This document shows positions 1 to 8,587 of a stretch of 58,361 nt of DNA, piece by piece (position 1 is the stretch's first letter; the number at the start of each line of letters is the position of its first letter). A program made the translations under genes and the position numbers. Source of the DNA: Clostridiales bacterium (lineage in GTDB: Bacteria; Bacillota; Clostridia; Oscillospirales; Oscillospiraceae). Location of the stretch: NCBI GenBank assembly GCA_029265975.1, contig JAJUGN010000009.1, positions 1 to 58,361 of the forward strand, read 5' to 3'. The notes beneath the pieces are model-generated. The model did no database searches. It saw nothing but the letters and a program-made list of their open reading frames with translations, and had not been told where the DNA came from.

Positions 1-105
1 CGTATTGCTTCATTTTGTGAACACCCTTTCGTTCTTATTGTACTGGATGTTCAATTAGTCTGCAACCCAGGGTTCGGGTCAATTTGTTAAAAGGAGAATT
101 GTGAA

Positions 106-978
106 ATGAAAAAAGCTTTTGCGCTGTGCCTGGCACTGATAATGTGTCTGGCAATTTTTACGGGCTGCGGCACGCAAACTGCGGCGACTCCCACCCCCGC
201 GGCAAAGCCTTCGACGGCTCCTACGGCGTCGGTCGGCGTCTCTGATTGGAACTACATAAAGTCAAAGGGCACCATGACGGTCGGAATAACCATTTTTGCT
301 CCTATGAATTATAAGGACGCGTCCGGAAAGCTTATAGGTTTTGAAACCGAGTTTGCGGAGGCGCTTACCGCCGAGCTCGGAGTAAAGGTGAAATTCCAGG
401 AGATACAGTGGTCTGCGAAAGAAACTGAGCTGAACTCCAAGAACATAGACTGCATCTGGAACGCCATGACCATCACTCCGGAACGCAAGGCGAACATGGA
501 CATAACCATACCTTATATGAAGAATAAGCAGGTAATGGTCGTCAAATCGGCAAATGCCGCGAAGTATTCGGACCTTGCAAACCTCAAAGGCGCGCGAGTC
601 GTGGCTGAAAAGGAGTCCGCAGGCGAAGAGGTGGCAAAAAAAGAAGCGGTCTTCAAAGAATCAAAGTATACGCCCGTCGCTTCACAGGCCAAGGTGCTTT
701 TGGAAGTCGCGTCGGGAACGGCCGATGTAGGAATTATCGACTATGTGATGTCCATCGGCTCGATAGGGAAGGGAACAGACTACGAGGGCCTTACCGTTGT
801 CCCCAAGGCTGAATTTGCCGAGGAGGAGTACGGAATCGCTTTCAGAAAGGGAAGCCCAGAAACCCTCAAAAATGTCAATGCCGCAATACAGAAGCTCGCG
901 GACAACGGCACGCTCGCTAAAATTGCCCTTAAGTACAAGCTTCAGGACCTCATACTTGTGAAGCCCAATAAAGTGTAA
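106..978 (+). CDS. Polar amino-acid ABC transporter, substrate-binding lipoprotein
   Basis: This 290-residue protein is the extracytoplasmic solute-binding component of an amino-acid ABC importer. It opens with a lipoprotein signal peptide: basic MKK, a hydrophobic core, and the lipobox IFTGC with Cys21 as the lipidation site. A Thr/Pro/Ala-rich linker follows, then a family-3 solute-binding domain from about residue 45. The domain shows the usual start (GTMTVGIT, then PMNYKDASGKLIGFE) and the NAMTITPERK segment near residues 122-131. Start codon ATG follows AAAGGAGA. The permease begins 15 bases downstream and the ATPase follows, so the three form one operon. The substrate (for example glutamine, cystine or a basic residue) cannot be fixed from sequence. 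Confidence 0.93.
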   Translation: MKKAFALCLALIMCLAIFTGCGTQTAATPTPAAKPSTAPTASVGVSDWNYIKSKGTMTVGITIFAPMNYKDASGKLIGFETEFAEALTAELGVKVKFQEIQWSAKETELNSKNIDCIWNAMTITPERKANMDITIPYMKNKQVMVVKSANAAKYSDLANLKGARVVAEKESAGEEVAKKEAVFKESKYTPVASQAKVLLEVASGTADVGIIDYVMSIGSIGKGTDYEGLTVVPKAEFAEEEYGIAFRKGSPETLKNVNAAIQKLADNGTLAKIALKYKLQDLILVKPNKV

Positions 979-993
979 AGGTCGGTTGGTTCA

Positions 994-1665
994 ATGTCTT
1001 TTCAAACAGTGACCCGGATGCTCCTGGGAGGCTTTGCGGAGAACGGATTCATTTTTATAATGACGCTCCTAATGGCACTTCCCCTGGGGCTGGTCATTAC
1101 ATTCGGATCAATGTCTTCCGTAAGGCCGGTAAAATGGCTTACAAGGACCTTTGTCTGGATAATCAGGGGCACGCCGCTTATGCTGCAGCTCTTCGTTGTG
1201 ATGTATGTTCCGGGTCTTCTGTTTGACGTCCAAATGCCTGACCATATGTTTGGGATCCCGGTCAATCCGAGGATGTATTCGGCACTAATCGCATTCGTGA
1301 TAAACTACGCCGCGTACATATCGGAAATCTACCGGGGCGGGATTGAAAGCATACCAAAGGGACAATACGAGGCGGGTCAGGTGCTCGGAATGACCAGAGG
1401 GCAGATATTTTTCAAAGTCGTCCTCATGCAGGTCGTAAAGCGCATCATACCTCCGATGGGAAACGAGATCATTACCCTGGTCAAGGATACGTCGCTGGCG
1501 CGCGTTATAGCGGTTCAGGAGATTTTGTGGATAGCTGAGGAATTCACCGCTAAAGGAATTATCTGGCCGCTATTCTATACAGGCGTTTATTTTCTTGTTT
1601 TCTGCGGGATTCTGACGCTTTTGTTCGGTTATATCGAAAAGAAACTGAATTATTACAGAGGTTGA
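994..1665 (+). CDS. Polar amino-acid ABC transporter permease (HisM/GlnP family)
   Basis: This 223-residue integral membrane protein is the permease of the transporter, probably acting as a homodimer because no second permease gene follows. Hydrophobic segments recur along its length. The cytoplasmic EAA loop that contacts the ATPase is visible as YEAGQVLGMT (about residues 128-137), followed by the family segment IIPPMGNEI and TLVKDTSLA. The length is normal for the family. The ATG lies 15 bases after the binding-protein stop, with only a weak ribosome site. The stop codon ends one base before the ATPase start, indicating translational coupling. Confidence 0.93.
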   Translation: MSFQTVTRMLLGGFAENGFIFIMTLLMALPLGLVITFGSMSSVRPVKWLTRTFVWIIRGTPLMLQLFVVMYVPGLLFDVQMPDHMFGIPVNPRMYSALIAFVINYAAYISEIYRGGIESIPKGQYEAGQVLGMTRGQIFFKVVLMQVVKRIIPPMGNEIITLVKDTSLARVIAVQEILWIAEEFTAKGIIWPLFYTGVYFLVFCGILTLLFGYIEKKLNYYRG

Positions 1666-1666
1666 A

Positions 1667-2452
1667 ATGGCTATTCTTGAGGTGCGCAATCTGAAAAAAA
1701 ATTTCGGCGACACGCAGGTATTAAAGGGCGTGGGATTCACCCTGGAAAAAGGAGAGGTGCTCGCCGTAATAGGCTCCTCCGGAAGCGGAAAGACTACGCT
1801 GCTGCGCTGCCTGAACTTCCTCGAGACTCCCGACTGCGGCGAGATTATAGTAAACGGCGAGACACTGTTCAATTCGGACAGCCGCTCGTCAAAAAGCGAC
1901 GTCGAGATACGCAAAAAGCGCCTTCATTTCGGCCTTGTGTTCCAGTCTTTCAACCTTTTTCCCCAGTACACCTTGCTGAAGAACGTTTCTCTGGCGGTGG
2001 AGCTGCTTGCCAGGGAACGCGGCGATTATAAGCAGAACAAGTCTGAGATACTGAGGGAGATTGGAGCATCCGCAAGGGAAATCCTGGAGAGGGTGGGCCT
2101 CTCCGATAAGCTTGACGCTTACCCATTTCAGCTTTCGGGAGGACAGCAGCAGCGCGTAGCGATTGCAAGGGCTCTCGCGCTGAAGCCGGAGATACTTTGC
2201 TTTGACGAGCCCACAAGCGCGCTAGATCCGGAGCTTACGGGAGAGGTTCTGAAAGTGATACGGGGCCTTAAATCTTCCGAAAGAACGATGATAGTCGTCA
2301 CTCACGAGATGGAGTTTGCGAGAAACGTTGCCGACAAGGTGATTTTCATGGCGGACGGCTTGATTGAAGAAGAGGGAACCGCGGAAGAGGTTTTCGACAG
2401 GCCGAAAAGCCAGAGAACCAAGGCGTTTTTTACAAACTATAAAAAATCGTAA
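1667..2452 (+). CDS. Polar amino-acid ABC transporter ATP-binding protein (GlnQ-like)
   Basis: This 261-residue ATPase energises the importer. Visible motifs are Walker A GSSGSGKTT (residues 37-45), a Q-loop region at LVFQSFNLFPQ, the signature LSGGQQQRVAIARAL, Walker B ILCFDEPTSALDPE and the switch histidine in VVTHEM. A short charged insertion rich in Ser/Lys/Arg around residues 69-84, before the Q-loop, is common in this subfamily. It is the last gene of the transport operon and a strong hairpin follows at 2475-2510. Confidence 0.94.
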   Translation: MAILEVRNLKKNFGDTQVLKGVGFTLEKGEVLAVIGSSGSGKTTLLRCLNFLETPDCGEIIVNGETLFNSDSRSSKSDVEIRKKRLHFGLVFQSFNLFPQYTLLKNVSLAVELLARERGDYKQNKSEILREIGASAREILERVGLSDKLDAYPFQLSGGQQQRVAIARALALKPEILCFDEPTSALDPELTGEVLKVIRGLKSSERTMIVVTHEMEFARNVADKVIFMADGLIEEEGTAEEVFDRPKSQRTKAFFTNYKKS

Positions 2453-2474
2453 TAATCGGTATAAAACTACGCAG

Positions 2475-2510
2475 GCGGAAACGGCGGGCCAAGAGCCCCG
2501 CCGTTTTCGC
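2475..2510 (+). terminator. Hairpin terminator after the amino-acid transporter operon
   Basis: Two 14-base arms (2475-2488 and 2497-2510) pair fully, with one G-U wobble, around an 8-base loop. It lies 22 bases past the ATPase stop. No strong T-run follows, so efficiency is uncertain. Confidence 0.65.
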
Positions 2511-2828
2511 TTGAGCCTTCAATGTCAAAATTTTGAATGATTTATTGATGATATATTCGATGATAATGTGTTAAATGCGTTAATCATTTACTGGGCGTAT
2601 TTGAATAGGGTAAAAAATAAGTTGCGGGCCCAAAAATTGCGTAGCATATTTTGTCTAAAAAAGGAGAAATATAGCATAATACTTTGCGTTCGTTAAAATC
2701 CATATCTTGACGGTATGGTAAATTTTTTAGGCCTAATTTCCTCCCCGTATAAGACGAAATATCTGTTTTCGTTAAAAACCATGCACCTCTGACGATATAC
2801 CAATTAAAAACAATTGCCGGAGGGCGCC
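2511..2828. other. AT-rich gene-free stretch before the hydrogenase-like gene
   Basis: About 320 bases without a convincing gene. It holds a small imperfect hairpin near 2753-2774 (ACGAAA pairing with TTTCGT) and a good ribosome site (GGAGG at 2819-2823) for the next gene. No confident promoter or riboswitch was recognised. Confidence 0.5.
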
Positions 2829-4547
2829 ATGAGAGAAATAATAAAGACCGATACATCAAAATGCGAAGGCTGCAACCGCTGCGTAAGGGTCTGTCCGGTT
2901 TCCGAAGCAAATATAGCTTATGTGGAAGGCGGAAATGTCAAGGTTCGTATCGACCCTGAGAAATGCATATCATGCGGCGCGTGCCTGAAGGTGTGCCAGC
3001 ACGAAGCGAGAAGCTATACGGACGATACCGAAAGTTTTTTCAGAGACCTTGAGAAAGGTACCGAAATAGCGCTTATTGTTGCGCCGGCGATAAGGAGCAA
3101 TTTTGAAAACTGGGAATCGCTGCTCGCCTGGCTGAAAACAAAAGGCGTTTCAAGAATTTATGACGTTTCTCTGGGGGCGGACATATGCACATGGGCGCAT
3201 ATAAAATACATAAGGGAAAACGAACCCGGGCCGATTATAACCCAGCCATGCCCGGCCATAGTGGGATACGTTGAAAAATACCGTCCGGAGCTTGTAAAAA
3301 ACCTCTCGCCCGTTCACAGCCCCATGCTTTGCACGGCGATCTTTGCCCGTGAGCAGCTCGGAAGCGGATGCAGAATCGCCGCGCTTTCTCCATGCGTTGC
3401 TAAAAAAATAGAGTTTGAAGACACAAATATAATCGATTATAACGTCACCTTCAAAAAGCTTTCCGAATACATTGCGAGAAGGGGAATACGAGTTCCCGAA
3501 GCGGATTTCCGGTTTGACAACATCTCCGCTTCCCTGGGAAGAATATATTCCATGCCGGGAGGGCTGAAAGAAAACATAGAATTTTATCTGGGCAAGGCGG
3601 TTCGCGTGGACAAATCCGAGGGGCAGTCCAAGGTCTACCGCGACATAGATAAATTCGCTTACGAAACTGAAGAAAACCTGCCCGCCGTATTCGACGTGCT
3701 TAACTGCGAGGATGGCTGCAACGGCGGCACGGGCTGCTCTGAAGGCTTCTCGGTTTTCAAAATAAACTCCAGCATGGACAAACAGCGGCATATAGGTATG
3801 GAGAAGTACGAGAGAAAAGGCAAGGACGAATATACCAGGCTGTTTTCGATTTTTGACAAGGAGCTTTCCCTTGACTCTTTTATCCGGCGATACAGGGGAA
3901 GTCCCCAGAAAGAGATAAGCTACACCAGCCAGGACGTCGAGAGGGCGTTTCTCTCGATGGGCAAGACAACCCATGAGCAAAGGAACCATAACTGTTTCTC
4001 CTGCGGCAACGAAACCTGCAACGAAATGGCCGTGAAAATAGCCAAGGGTATAAACGTGCCCGAAAACTGCGTGGAGAAAGCGCGCCATGAAATACTGGCG
4101 GCAAACGAGGCTTTTTTGAACGAAAAAAGCAGAAGCCGGGAAAATATCCGGAATATCACGGACGAAATCGAGGAGATCAGGCAGCTTTTCAATAAGGTTC
4201 TTACAAATATAGAAAATATTGAAGAAGCTATTGAGAAATATAACGCAATGGCAAAGCTTGTAAACGACATAGCCCTGCAAACCCAGATACTCTCTATAAA
4301 CGCGTCCATAGAGGCGTCAAGGTCCGGAACCGCGGGAAAGGGCTTTGACGTGATAGCTCAGGCCATACGCGACCTGGCCAACAGATCCCGAAATTCAGTT
4401 GGAGAGGTGGAAGAGACCAGCAGCTATTCCAAAGCTACGATTAACATGATAAAAAGCGCGGGAGAGGATGTGGATAATTCCATTATTAAAGTTTCAAGCT
4501 ACTTGTCAGAGATTACATCTTCAAGCGAGTCCTCAAAGCAAGCATAA
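2829..4547 (+). CDS. [FeFe]-hydrogenase-like sensor fused to a methyl-accepting-type signalling domain
   Basis: The 572-residue protein combines four parts. Residues 8-60 form a two-[4Fe-4S] ferredoxin domain (CEGCNRCVRVC and CISCGACLKVC). Residues about 75-350 form an iron-hydrogenase large-subunit C-terminal domain. Near residue 395 there is a small Fe-S motif (CFSCGNETC plus a later Cys). From about residue 470 to the end there is an MCP signalling hairpin (ILSINASIEASRSGTAGKGF). H-cluster ligands are present: the Cys in TQPCPA, the Cys in LSPCVAKKIE, and CEDGC. The proton-relay Cys of catalytic enzymes (TSCCP) is replaced by Pro. There is no signal peptide or membrane segment. The start is ATG 2829 behind GGAGG. 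By family logic it is a putative cytosolic H2 or redox sensor rather than a bulk catalyst; that role is inferred. Confidence 0.85.
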   Translation: MREIIKTDTSKCEGCNRCVRVCPVSEANIAYVEGGNVKVRIDPEKCISCGACLKVCQHEARSYTDDTESFFRDLEKGTEIALIVAPAIRSNFENWESLLAWLKTKGVSRIYDVSLGADICTWAHIKYIRENEPGPIITQPCPAIVGYVEKYRPELVKNLSPVHSPMLCTAIFAREQLGSGCRIAALSPCVAKKIEFEDTNIIDYNVTFKKLSEYIARRGIRVPEADFRFDNISASLGRIYSMPGGLKENIEFYLGKAVRVDKSEGQSKVYRDIDKFAYETEENLPAVFDVLNCEDGCNGGTGCSEGFSVFKINSSMDKQRHIGMEKYERKGKDEYTRLFSIFDKELSLDSFIRRYRGSPQKEISYTSQDVERAFLSMGKTTHEQRNHNCFSCGNETCNEMAVKIAKGINVPENCVEKARHEILAANEAFLNEKSRSRENIRNITDEIEEIRQLFNKVLTNIENIEEAIEKYNAMAKLVNDIALQTQILSINASIEASRSGTAGKGFDVIAQAIRDLANRSRNSVGEVEETSSYSKATINMIKSAGEDVDNSIIKVSSYLSEITSSSESSKQA

Positions 4548-4611
4548 AGCAGGGATGAAGCGGCGATTCACCTTCTCCGCCTGAACCTGCAATTATACGC
4601 TCAATATAATA

Positions 4612-4658
4612 TTTATATGAAAAAAAGAAGGACGCAGGGCCTTCTTTTTTCATATAAA
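4612..4658. terminator. Terminator hairpin with A/T-rich arms
   Basis: Arms 4612-4631 and 4640-4658 pair over about 19 bases with one bulged A. The stem contains A-run and T-run flanks around GAAGG/CCTTC, giving a T-rich 3' arm. It lies 64 bases after the hydrogenase-like gene and upstream of the small gene at 4717. Confidence 0.7.
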
Positions 4659-4716
4659 GTCATTATAAACGCACATTTGCGGCTTTTAACATATTCTGTT
4701 AGCGGAGGCGAATAAT

Positions 4717-4893
4717 ATGAACAATTGCGAATGGGCGGCGTCGCTGACCGCGCTTGCGATAGCGATAGCAAAAGACAAGACGGATTCGGAAATAATTTTT
4801 CTCTCAAGGCTCTTTGCCCAACTCTCGACAAGCCTCTCGCTGCTTGGCACCGCCAACCCCTGCGAAATAAAAGAGGAGGAGGAAGAAATGTGA
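4717..4893 (+). CDS. Small DUF6774-like protein
   Basis: A 58-residue ORF starts with ATG behind GCGGAGG (4702-4708) at ideal spacing. It encodes MNNCEWAASLTALAIAIAKD, then LSRLFAQLSTSLSLLG and an acidic tail ending EEEEEM. The pattern of an N-terminal Cys, an Ala/Leu/Ile-rich helix ending AIAKxK, and a second helix with LFxQLxxSL matches my recollection of the small DUF6774 family common in Clostridia. No biochemical role is known to me. It has its own ribosome site and lies between a terminator and the convergent bioY gene. Confidence 0.75.
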   Translation: MNNCEWAASLTALAIAIAKDKTDSEIIFLSRLFAQLSTSLSLLGTANPCEIKEEEEEM

Positions 4894-5023
4894 CGGCCGC
4901 GGTCAAAGCGGGTATTTTTCTGTGCCGCAAGCGTTTTCCGCAATCTAATCCGCTTCCGTGCGCTAAGGCTCCTCCGGATTACTTATTCGGAAGAATGTGC
5001 TTGAAACACGGCATTTTTTCTTC

Positions 5024-5569
5024 TTAGTTTTTCAAAAGCTTCGGGATAGCTTTCCTTATGGCGGCCGAAAGGTAATAGGCCGAGGCTATGGAGACCATGT
5101 CCTTCACAATGTAGGGGAGCGAGACCAGCATCAGCGAACGCATGAGGTTCGACGAGGTCGCAAAAGAGAACTGAAGCACGCCCAGGGCATGGCATAATAT
5201 GAGCCCGAGAAGGCCCAAAAGCAGTCTTGCCGCGGTATGCCTTCGCTCTTTGCCTATGCCGCACAGCAGCGCGAGGGGTATAAAACCAAAAATAAAGCCG
5301 CCGGTAATACCGAATATTACGTTTATTCCGCCTCTGAAGTTTGAAAAGACCGGCACACCCGCGGCGCCCATTATTATATACACTATGACTGGGACAATGC
5401 CCGCTCTTGCGCCCAGCGTATAGCCGCAGAGCGCGATAGCAAAGGTTTGAAGCGTAAAAGGCACGCCCCAAGGCGTCATGACCGAGATTTGGGCCAGAAC
5501 GATAGTAACCGCTGTCAGAAGCGCAGACGCCGTAAGCATCCTGACTGAAACACTATTTTTTCTCTCCAT
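5024..5569 (-). CDS. bioY: Biotin transporter substrate-binding subunit BioY
   Basis: This 181-residue protein is very hydrophobic, with about six membrane helices. It carries BioY family features: VPFTLQTFAIALCG near residues 36-49, LGARAGIVPVIVYIIMGAAG, and FSNFRGGINVIFGITGGF. BioY is the biotin-binding S component of energy-coupling factor transporters and relies on a shared ECF module, which is not encoded in this window. The ATG lies inside the 3' end of birA (17-base overlap), so the two are translationally coupled. The biotin-dependent repressor thus sits in one operon with the importer. Confidence 0.94.
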   Translation of the reverse strand: MERKNSVSVRMLTASALLTAVTIVLAQISVMTPWGVPFTLQTFAIALCGYTLGARAGIVPVIVYIIMGAAGVPVFSNFRGGINVIFGITGGFIFGFIPLALLCGIGKERRHTAARLLLGLLGLILCHALGVLQFSFATSSNLMRSLMLVSLPYIVKDMVSIASAYYLSAAIRKAIPKLLKN

Positions 5570-6548
5570 GATTCTTCACCCTTATGCTTATTTCTCCCGA
5601 GCTGAGCCGCCTCGTCGCGCCTCTCTCCGTTTTTACCACGAGCGCGCCGTCGTCGTCTATATCGACGGCAAGCGCATTTTCGGAACCGCCCGAGGATATC
5701 ACTGTTATTTCCTTCCCTATAACGCAGGAGCGGCCGCGGTATTCGTCCATAAAGACCTTTTGAGGAAGCGACCTGTAATACTCAAGAAATTTGTCCAGTA
5801 TTGCCGCTATGAGGAGCGGTCTTGTCTCCGGCGGAGACGGCTTTTCGCCGAAAACCGAACCGGCTATTTCGGAAAGCTCCGCGGGAAAACCGTTTTGCGG
5901 GTCGGAAAGGTTTATCCCTATACCGAGCGCCGCGTAGGATATTCCGCCGCCCTCAAAGTCTATCGACGCCTCGGTAAGGATTCCGCACACTTTTTTTCCG
6001 CGGCAGTAAATATCGTTTACCCATTTTATAAGAGCCCTCTCGCCAGTATGCTCCTCAATGGCCGAGGCGACCGCGACCGCCGCGGCTGTCGTTATAAACA
6101 GCGCCTCAGCCGCCGGAAGACGGGGCCTCAAAAGTATGCTCATATAGATTCCGGAGCCCGAGGGGGAGTAGAAGCTGCGACCCAATCTGCCTTTGCCGGC
6201 CTCCTGCTCGTTTGCAGCAATTACGAGGCCCTCCGTTTCGCCGCTCTCCGCCGCCTGTCTGACAAGCGTGTTTGTGGAAGCAACGCGGTCATAAACGGAA
6301 ATTCTGAAAAAATCTTTGCTTTTCAGATGCTTTATGATGCTCTGAGCGGACAATATAACGTTCTCGTTCAGCAGGCAATAACCTTTTTTAGGTGAAGCTT
6401 CAAGCAGATAGCCCTCGTCGCGCAAAGCATTTATGGCCTTCCAGACGGCGTTACGGCTTAGGCTAAGCGCTTCGGCCAGCTTTTCTCCGGACACGCGCTC
6501 GCCTTTATGAAGCTCGAGATATTCAAGAACCTTTTCTCTTGTGGCCAT
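5553..6548 (-). CDS. birA: Bifunctional biotin-protein ligase / biotin operon repressor BirA
   Basis: The 331-residue protein has an N-terminal winged-helix domain (residues 1-60, LSLSRNAVWKAINALRDEGY), a biotinyl-5'-AMP synthetase/ligase core with GKGRLGRSFYSPSGSGIY (the GRGRRG-type loop) and KWVNDIYCRGKKVCGIL, and a small C-terminal SH3-like domain. It adenylates biotin and transfers it to carboxylase carrier proteins; the biotinyl-AMP form represses transcription. The start at 6548 (MATREKV) is preferred because AAAGGGTG lies just upstream and because the promoter and operator lie at 6565-6617. The upstream in-frame codons would fall inside the operator. Confidence 0.93.
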   Translation of the reverse strand: MATREKVLEYLELHKGERVSGEKLAEALSLSRNAVWKAINALRDEGYLLEASPKKGYCLLNENVILSAQSIIKHLKSKDFFRISVYDRVASTNTLVRQAAESGETEGLVIAANEQEAGKGRLGRSFYSPSGSGIYMSILLRPRLPAAEALFITTAAAVAVASAIEEHTGERALIKWVNDIYCRGKKVCGILTEASIDFEGGGISYAALGIGINLSDPQNGFPAELSEIAGSVFGEKPSPPETRPLLIAAILDKFLEYYRSLPQKVFMDEYRGRSCVIGKEITVISSGGSENALAVDIDDDGALVVKTERGATRRLSSGEISIRVKNHGEKK

Positions 6549-6564
6549 TTTTTCACCCTTTGAT

Positions 6565-6593
6565 AAAATATCAAATACAAGGCGAAATGTCAA
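6565..6593 (-). promoter_or_regulatory. Sigma-A promoter of birA-bioY
   Basis: Read on the minus strand, a perfect -35 TTGACA (6593-6588) is followed after 17 bases by TATTTT (6570-6565). The transcript would begin close to the birA ribosome site. The -35 box is part of the left half-site of the putative BirA operator. Confidence 0.7.
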
Positions 6594-6617
6594 CTATAAT
6601 TTATAATCAGGGTGACA
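6588..6617. promoter_or_regulatory. Putative BirA operator
   Basis: Half-sites TGTCAACT (6588-6595) and GGGTGACA (6610-6617) form an inverted repeat (six of eight positions symmetrical) with a 14-base spacer. This resembles the Firmicute BirA operator plan, roughly TGTNAACC-spacer-GGTTNACA. It covers the birA -35 box, which fits autorepression by biotinyl-AMP-bound BirA. The assignment rests on position and partial symmetry. Confidence 0.65.
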
Positions 6618-6664
6618 ATATCAAAATAATATTCGGTATTTATGCGAATACAGTGAATATTCTG

Positions 6665-6693
6665 TTGTAAAAAGGCTTGCGCTTTGGTAAAAT
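6665..6693 (+). promoter_or_regulatory. Sigma-A promoter of the dxs operon
   Basis: TTGTAA (6665-6670) and TAAAAT (6688-6693) are separated by 17 bases. Transcription would start near 6700, which excludes the TTG at 6677 as the dxs start and supports the GTG at 6731. Confidence 0.6.
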
Positions 6694-6730
6694 AACTGCA
6701 TTATCAGTGAATAATCAAGGTAGTGTGACT

Positions 6731-8587
6731 GTGAGCATATTAGAAAATATAAATAACCCTTCCGACCTTAAGGGGCTGGACAGCGAGCAGCTTTCGCAGC
6801 TCAGCGGAGAGATACGAGAATACCTTGTGGAATGCGTATCGGCTGCCGGAGGGCATCTTGCTTCCAATCTCGGCATAGTTGAGCTTACCATAGCCCTGCA
6901 CAGCGTTTACGACACATCTAAAGACAGACTGGTCTTTGACGTAGGACACCAGTGCTACGTACATAAGATTTTTACCGACAGGCGGGAGGCGTTGAAAAAC
7001 CTTCGGAAGCTTGGCGGAATTTCCGGCTACCCGAAGCCCTGCGAGAGCGAGCACGACGCTTTTATTGCGGGGCACGCGTCCAACTCCATTTCAGTCGCGC
7101 TGGGCATGGCAAGGGCCAGGACGCTTTTGGGCGAGGATTACGACGTCGTTGCCCTTATCGGGGACGGCGCGCTGACAGGCGGGCTCTCCTACGAGGCTTT
7201 GAGCGACGCGGGTGCGAGCGGGGAGCCGCTTGTGATAGTGCTCAACGACAACGGAATGTCCATAAGGAAAAATGTCGGCGGAATAGCCAGCTATCTCTCG
7301 CATCAGCGGATAAAGCCGGCCTATTATTCCTTTAAGCTCTGGTACAGGAAGGCCATGAGCAAAATACCCGGCGGAAAAAGGATTTACGGGTTTACCCACA
7401 GATTGAAAACAATGATAAAAGAGGCCATTTTCCACTGCACGGTTTTTGAGGAAATGGGACTCGAGTATCTGGGACCGGTGGACGGCCATGATATAGAAAA
7501 GCTGAAAAACTACCTTAAATGGGCGAAGCACCTCAGAGCGCCGGCCGTCGTACATGTCACAACGCTCAAGGGAAAGGGATATGCCTATTCCGAAGAAGCG
7601 CCATACGAATACCACGGCGTAGGAAAATTCGACCCCGAGACCGGTGTGGAGAAGTCAAACGGGGGCTTTTCAATCAAATTCGGCAAGATAATGTGCGATC
7701 TGGCGGAAGGCGACGGCAGAATATGCGCCATCACGGCCGCCATGCAGGACGGCACGGGACTTTCCGAATTTGCAAGACGCTTCCCGTCCAGATTTTTCGA
7801 CGTCGGGATAGCCGAGGGGCATGCCGCCGCAATGGCGGCAGGCATGGCAAAGCAGGGGCTTGTACCCGTGTTTGCCGTTTATTCATCTTTTCTCCAGCGT
7901 TCCTATGACATGCTCATACACGACGTCGCGATTCAGAAGCTGCATGTTGTGCTCGCCGTTGACAGAGCGGGGCTTGTCGGCGAAGACGGGGAGACGCACC
8001 ACGGGGTCTTTGACGTCAATTTCCTTTCAAGCATACCCGGGATGACTATATTTTGCCCCTCAAGCTATATGGAGCTGGAAACCATGCTCCGGCACGCCGT
8101 GCTTGAAGAGAAAGGTCCGGTGGCGGTGCGCTATCCGAGAGGCAAGGAAGGAAATTATAAGGAAGACGCTGGTTTGGGTAATGTCATACTGCGCGACGGG
8201 AAAGATATTTCCATGGTTGTTTACGGCGCCATGGTAAACTCCGCGCTGCGCGCCGCCGAAATACTTGATAAGCAGGGAATATCGGCCGAGATTGTAAAAT
8301 TGGGCAGGATTTTTCCGCTTGATATTGAGGCCGTGAAAAACTCAGTTGGCAAAACAAACTGCCTCCTGGTCGCGGAGGAGTGCGTCGCCGAGGGCTCCGT
8401 CGGTCAGCGAATAGCCTCTGTGCTTGCCGAGCTCAAATGTGTTCCCGATAAGATGAGGCTACGGAATCTCGGAGAAAGGTTTATTACTCAGGGTACGATG
8501 TCTGAGCTGTACCGATACTGCGGGATAGACGGGGAAAGCCTTGCGGAAGAAGCCCTTTCGCTCTTAAGAGGAAACGGCCGTGAGTAA
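6731..8587 (+). CDS. dxs: 1-deoxy-D-xylulose-5-phosphate synthase
   Basis: This 618-residue thiamine-diphosphate enzyme condenses pyruvate and glyceraldehyde-3-phosphate, the first step of the MEP isoprenoid route. Visible features are DVGHQCYVHKI, the ThDP-binding GDGALTGGLSYEAL ending in LNDNGMSI, the central transketolase domain (VYSSFLQRSYDML, HHGVFD) and the C-terminal transketolase domain. Length matches the family. GTG 6731 is chosen because an AAGG sequence lies ten bases upstream and the promoter sits at 6665-6693; GTG 6725 is the alternative. It heads a tight five-gene operon typical of Clostridia. Confidence 0.95.
   Translation: MSILENINNPSDLKGLDSEQLSQLSGEIREYLVECVSAAGGHLASNLGIVELTIALHSVYDTSKDRLVFDVGHQCYVHKIFTDRREALKNLRKLGGISGYPKPCESEHDAFIAGHASNSISVALGMARARTLLGEDYDVVALIGDGALTGGLSYEALSDAGASGEPLVIVLNDNGMSIRKNVGGIASYLSHQRIKPAYYSFKLWYRKAMSKIPGGKRIYGFTHRLKTMIKEAIFHCTVFEEMGLEYLGPVDGHDIEKLKNYLKWAKHLRAPAVVHVTTLKGKGYAYSEEAPYEYHGVGKFDPETGVEKSNGGFSIKFGKIMCDLAEGDGRICAITAAMQDGTGLSEFARRFPSRFFDVGIAEGHAAAMAAGMAKQGLVPVFAVYSSFLQRSYDMLIHDVAIQKLHVVLAVDRAGLVGEDGETHHGVFDVNFLSSIPGMTIFCPSSYMELETMLRHAVLEEKGPVAVRYPRGKEGNYKEDAGLGNVILRDGKDISMVVYGAMVNSALRAAEILDKQGISAEIVKLGRIFPLDIEAVKNSVGKTNCLLVAEECVAEGSVGQRIASVLAELKCVPDKMRLRNLGERFITQGTMSELYRYCGIDGESLAEEALSLLRGNGRE

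Noticed and set aside
3150-4280. 376-codon open frame antisense to the hydrogenase-like gene
   Set aside because: It is the shadow of a gene with clear motifs on the plus strand; no ribosome site or homology.
5478-6395. 305-codon open frame antisense to birA and bioY
   Set aside because: It lies wholly opposite well-supported genes, is rich in Arg/Tyr/Phe of shadow type, and shows no recognisable domain.
6677-6730. TTG start for dxs at 6677
   Set aside because: It lies inside the promoter (-35 at 6665, -10 at 6688), upstream of the predicted transcript start.
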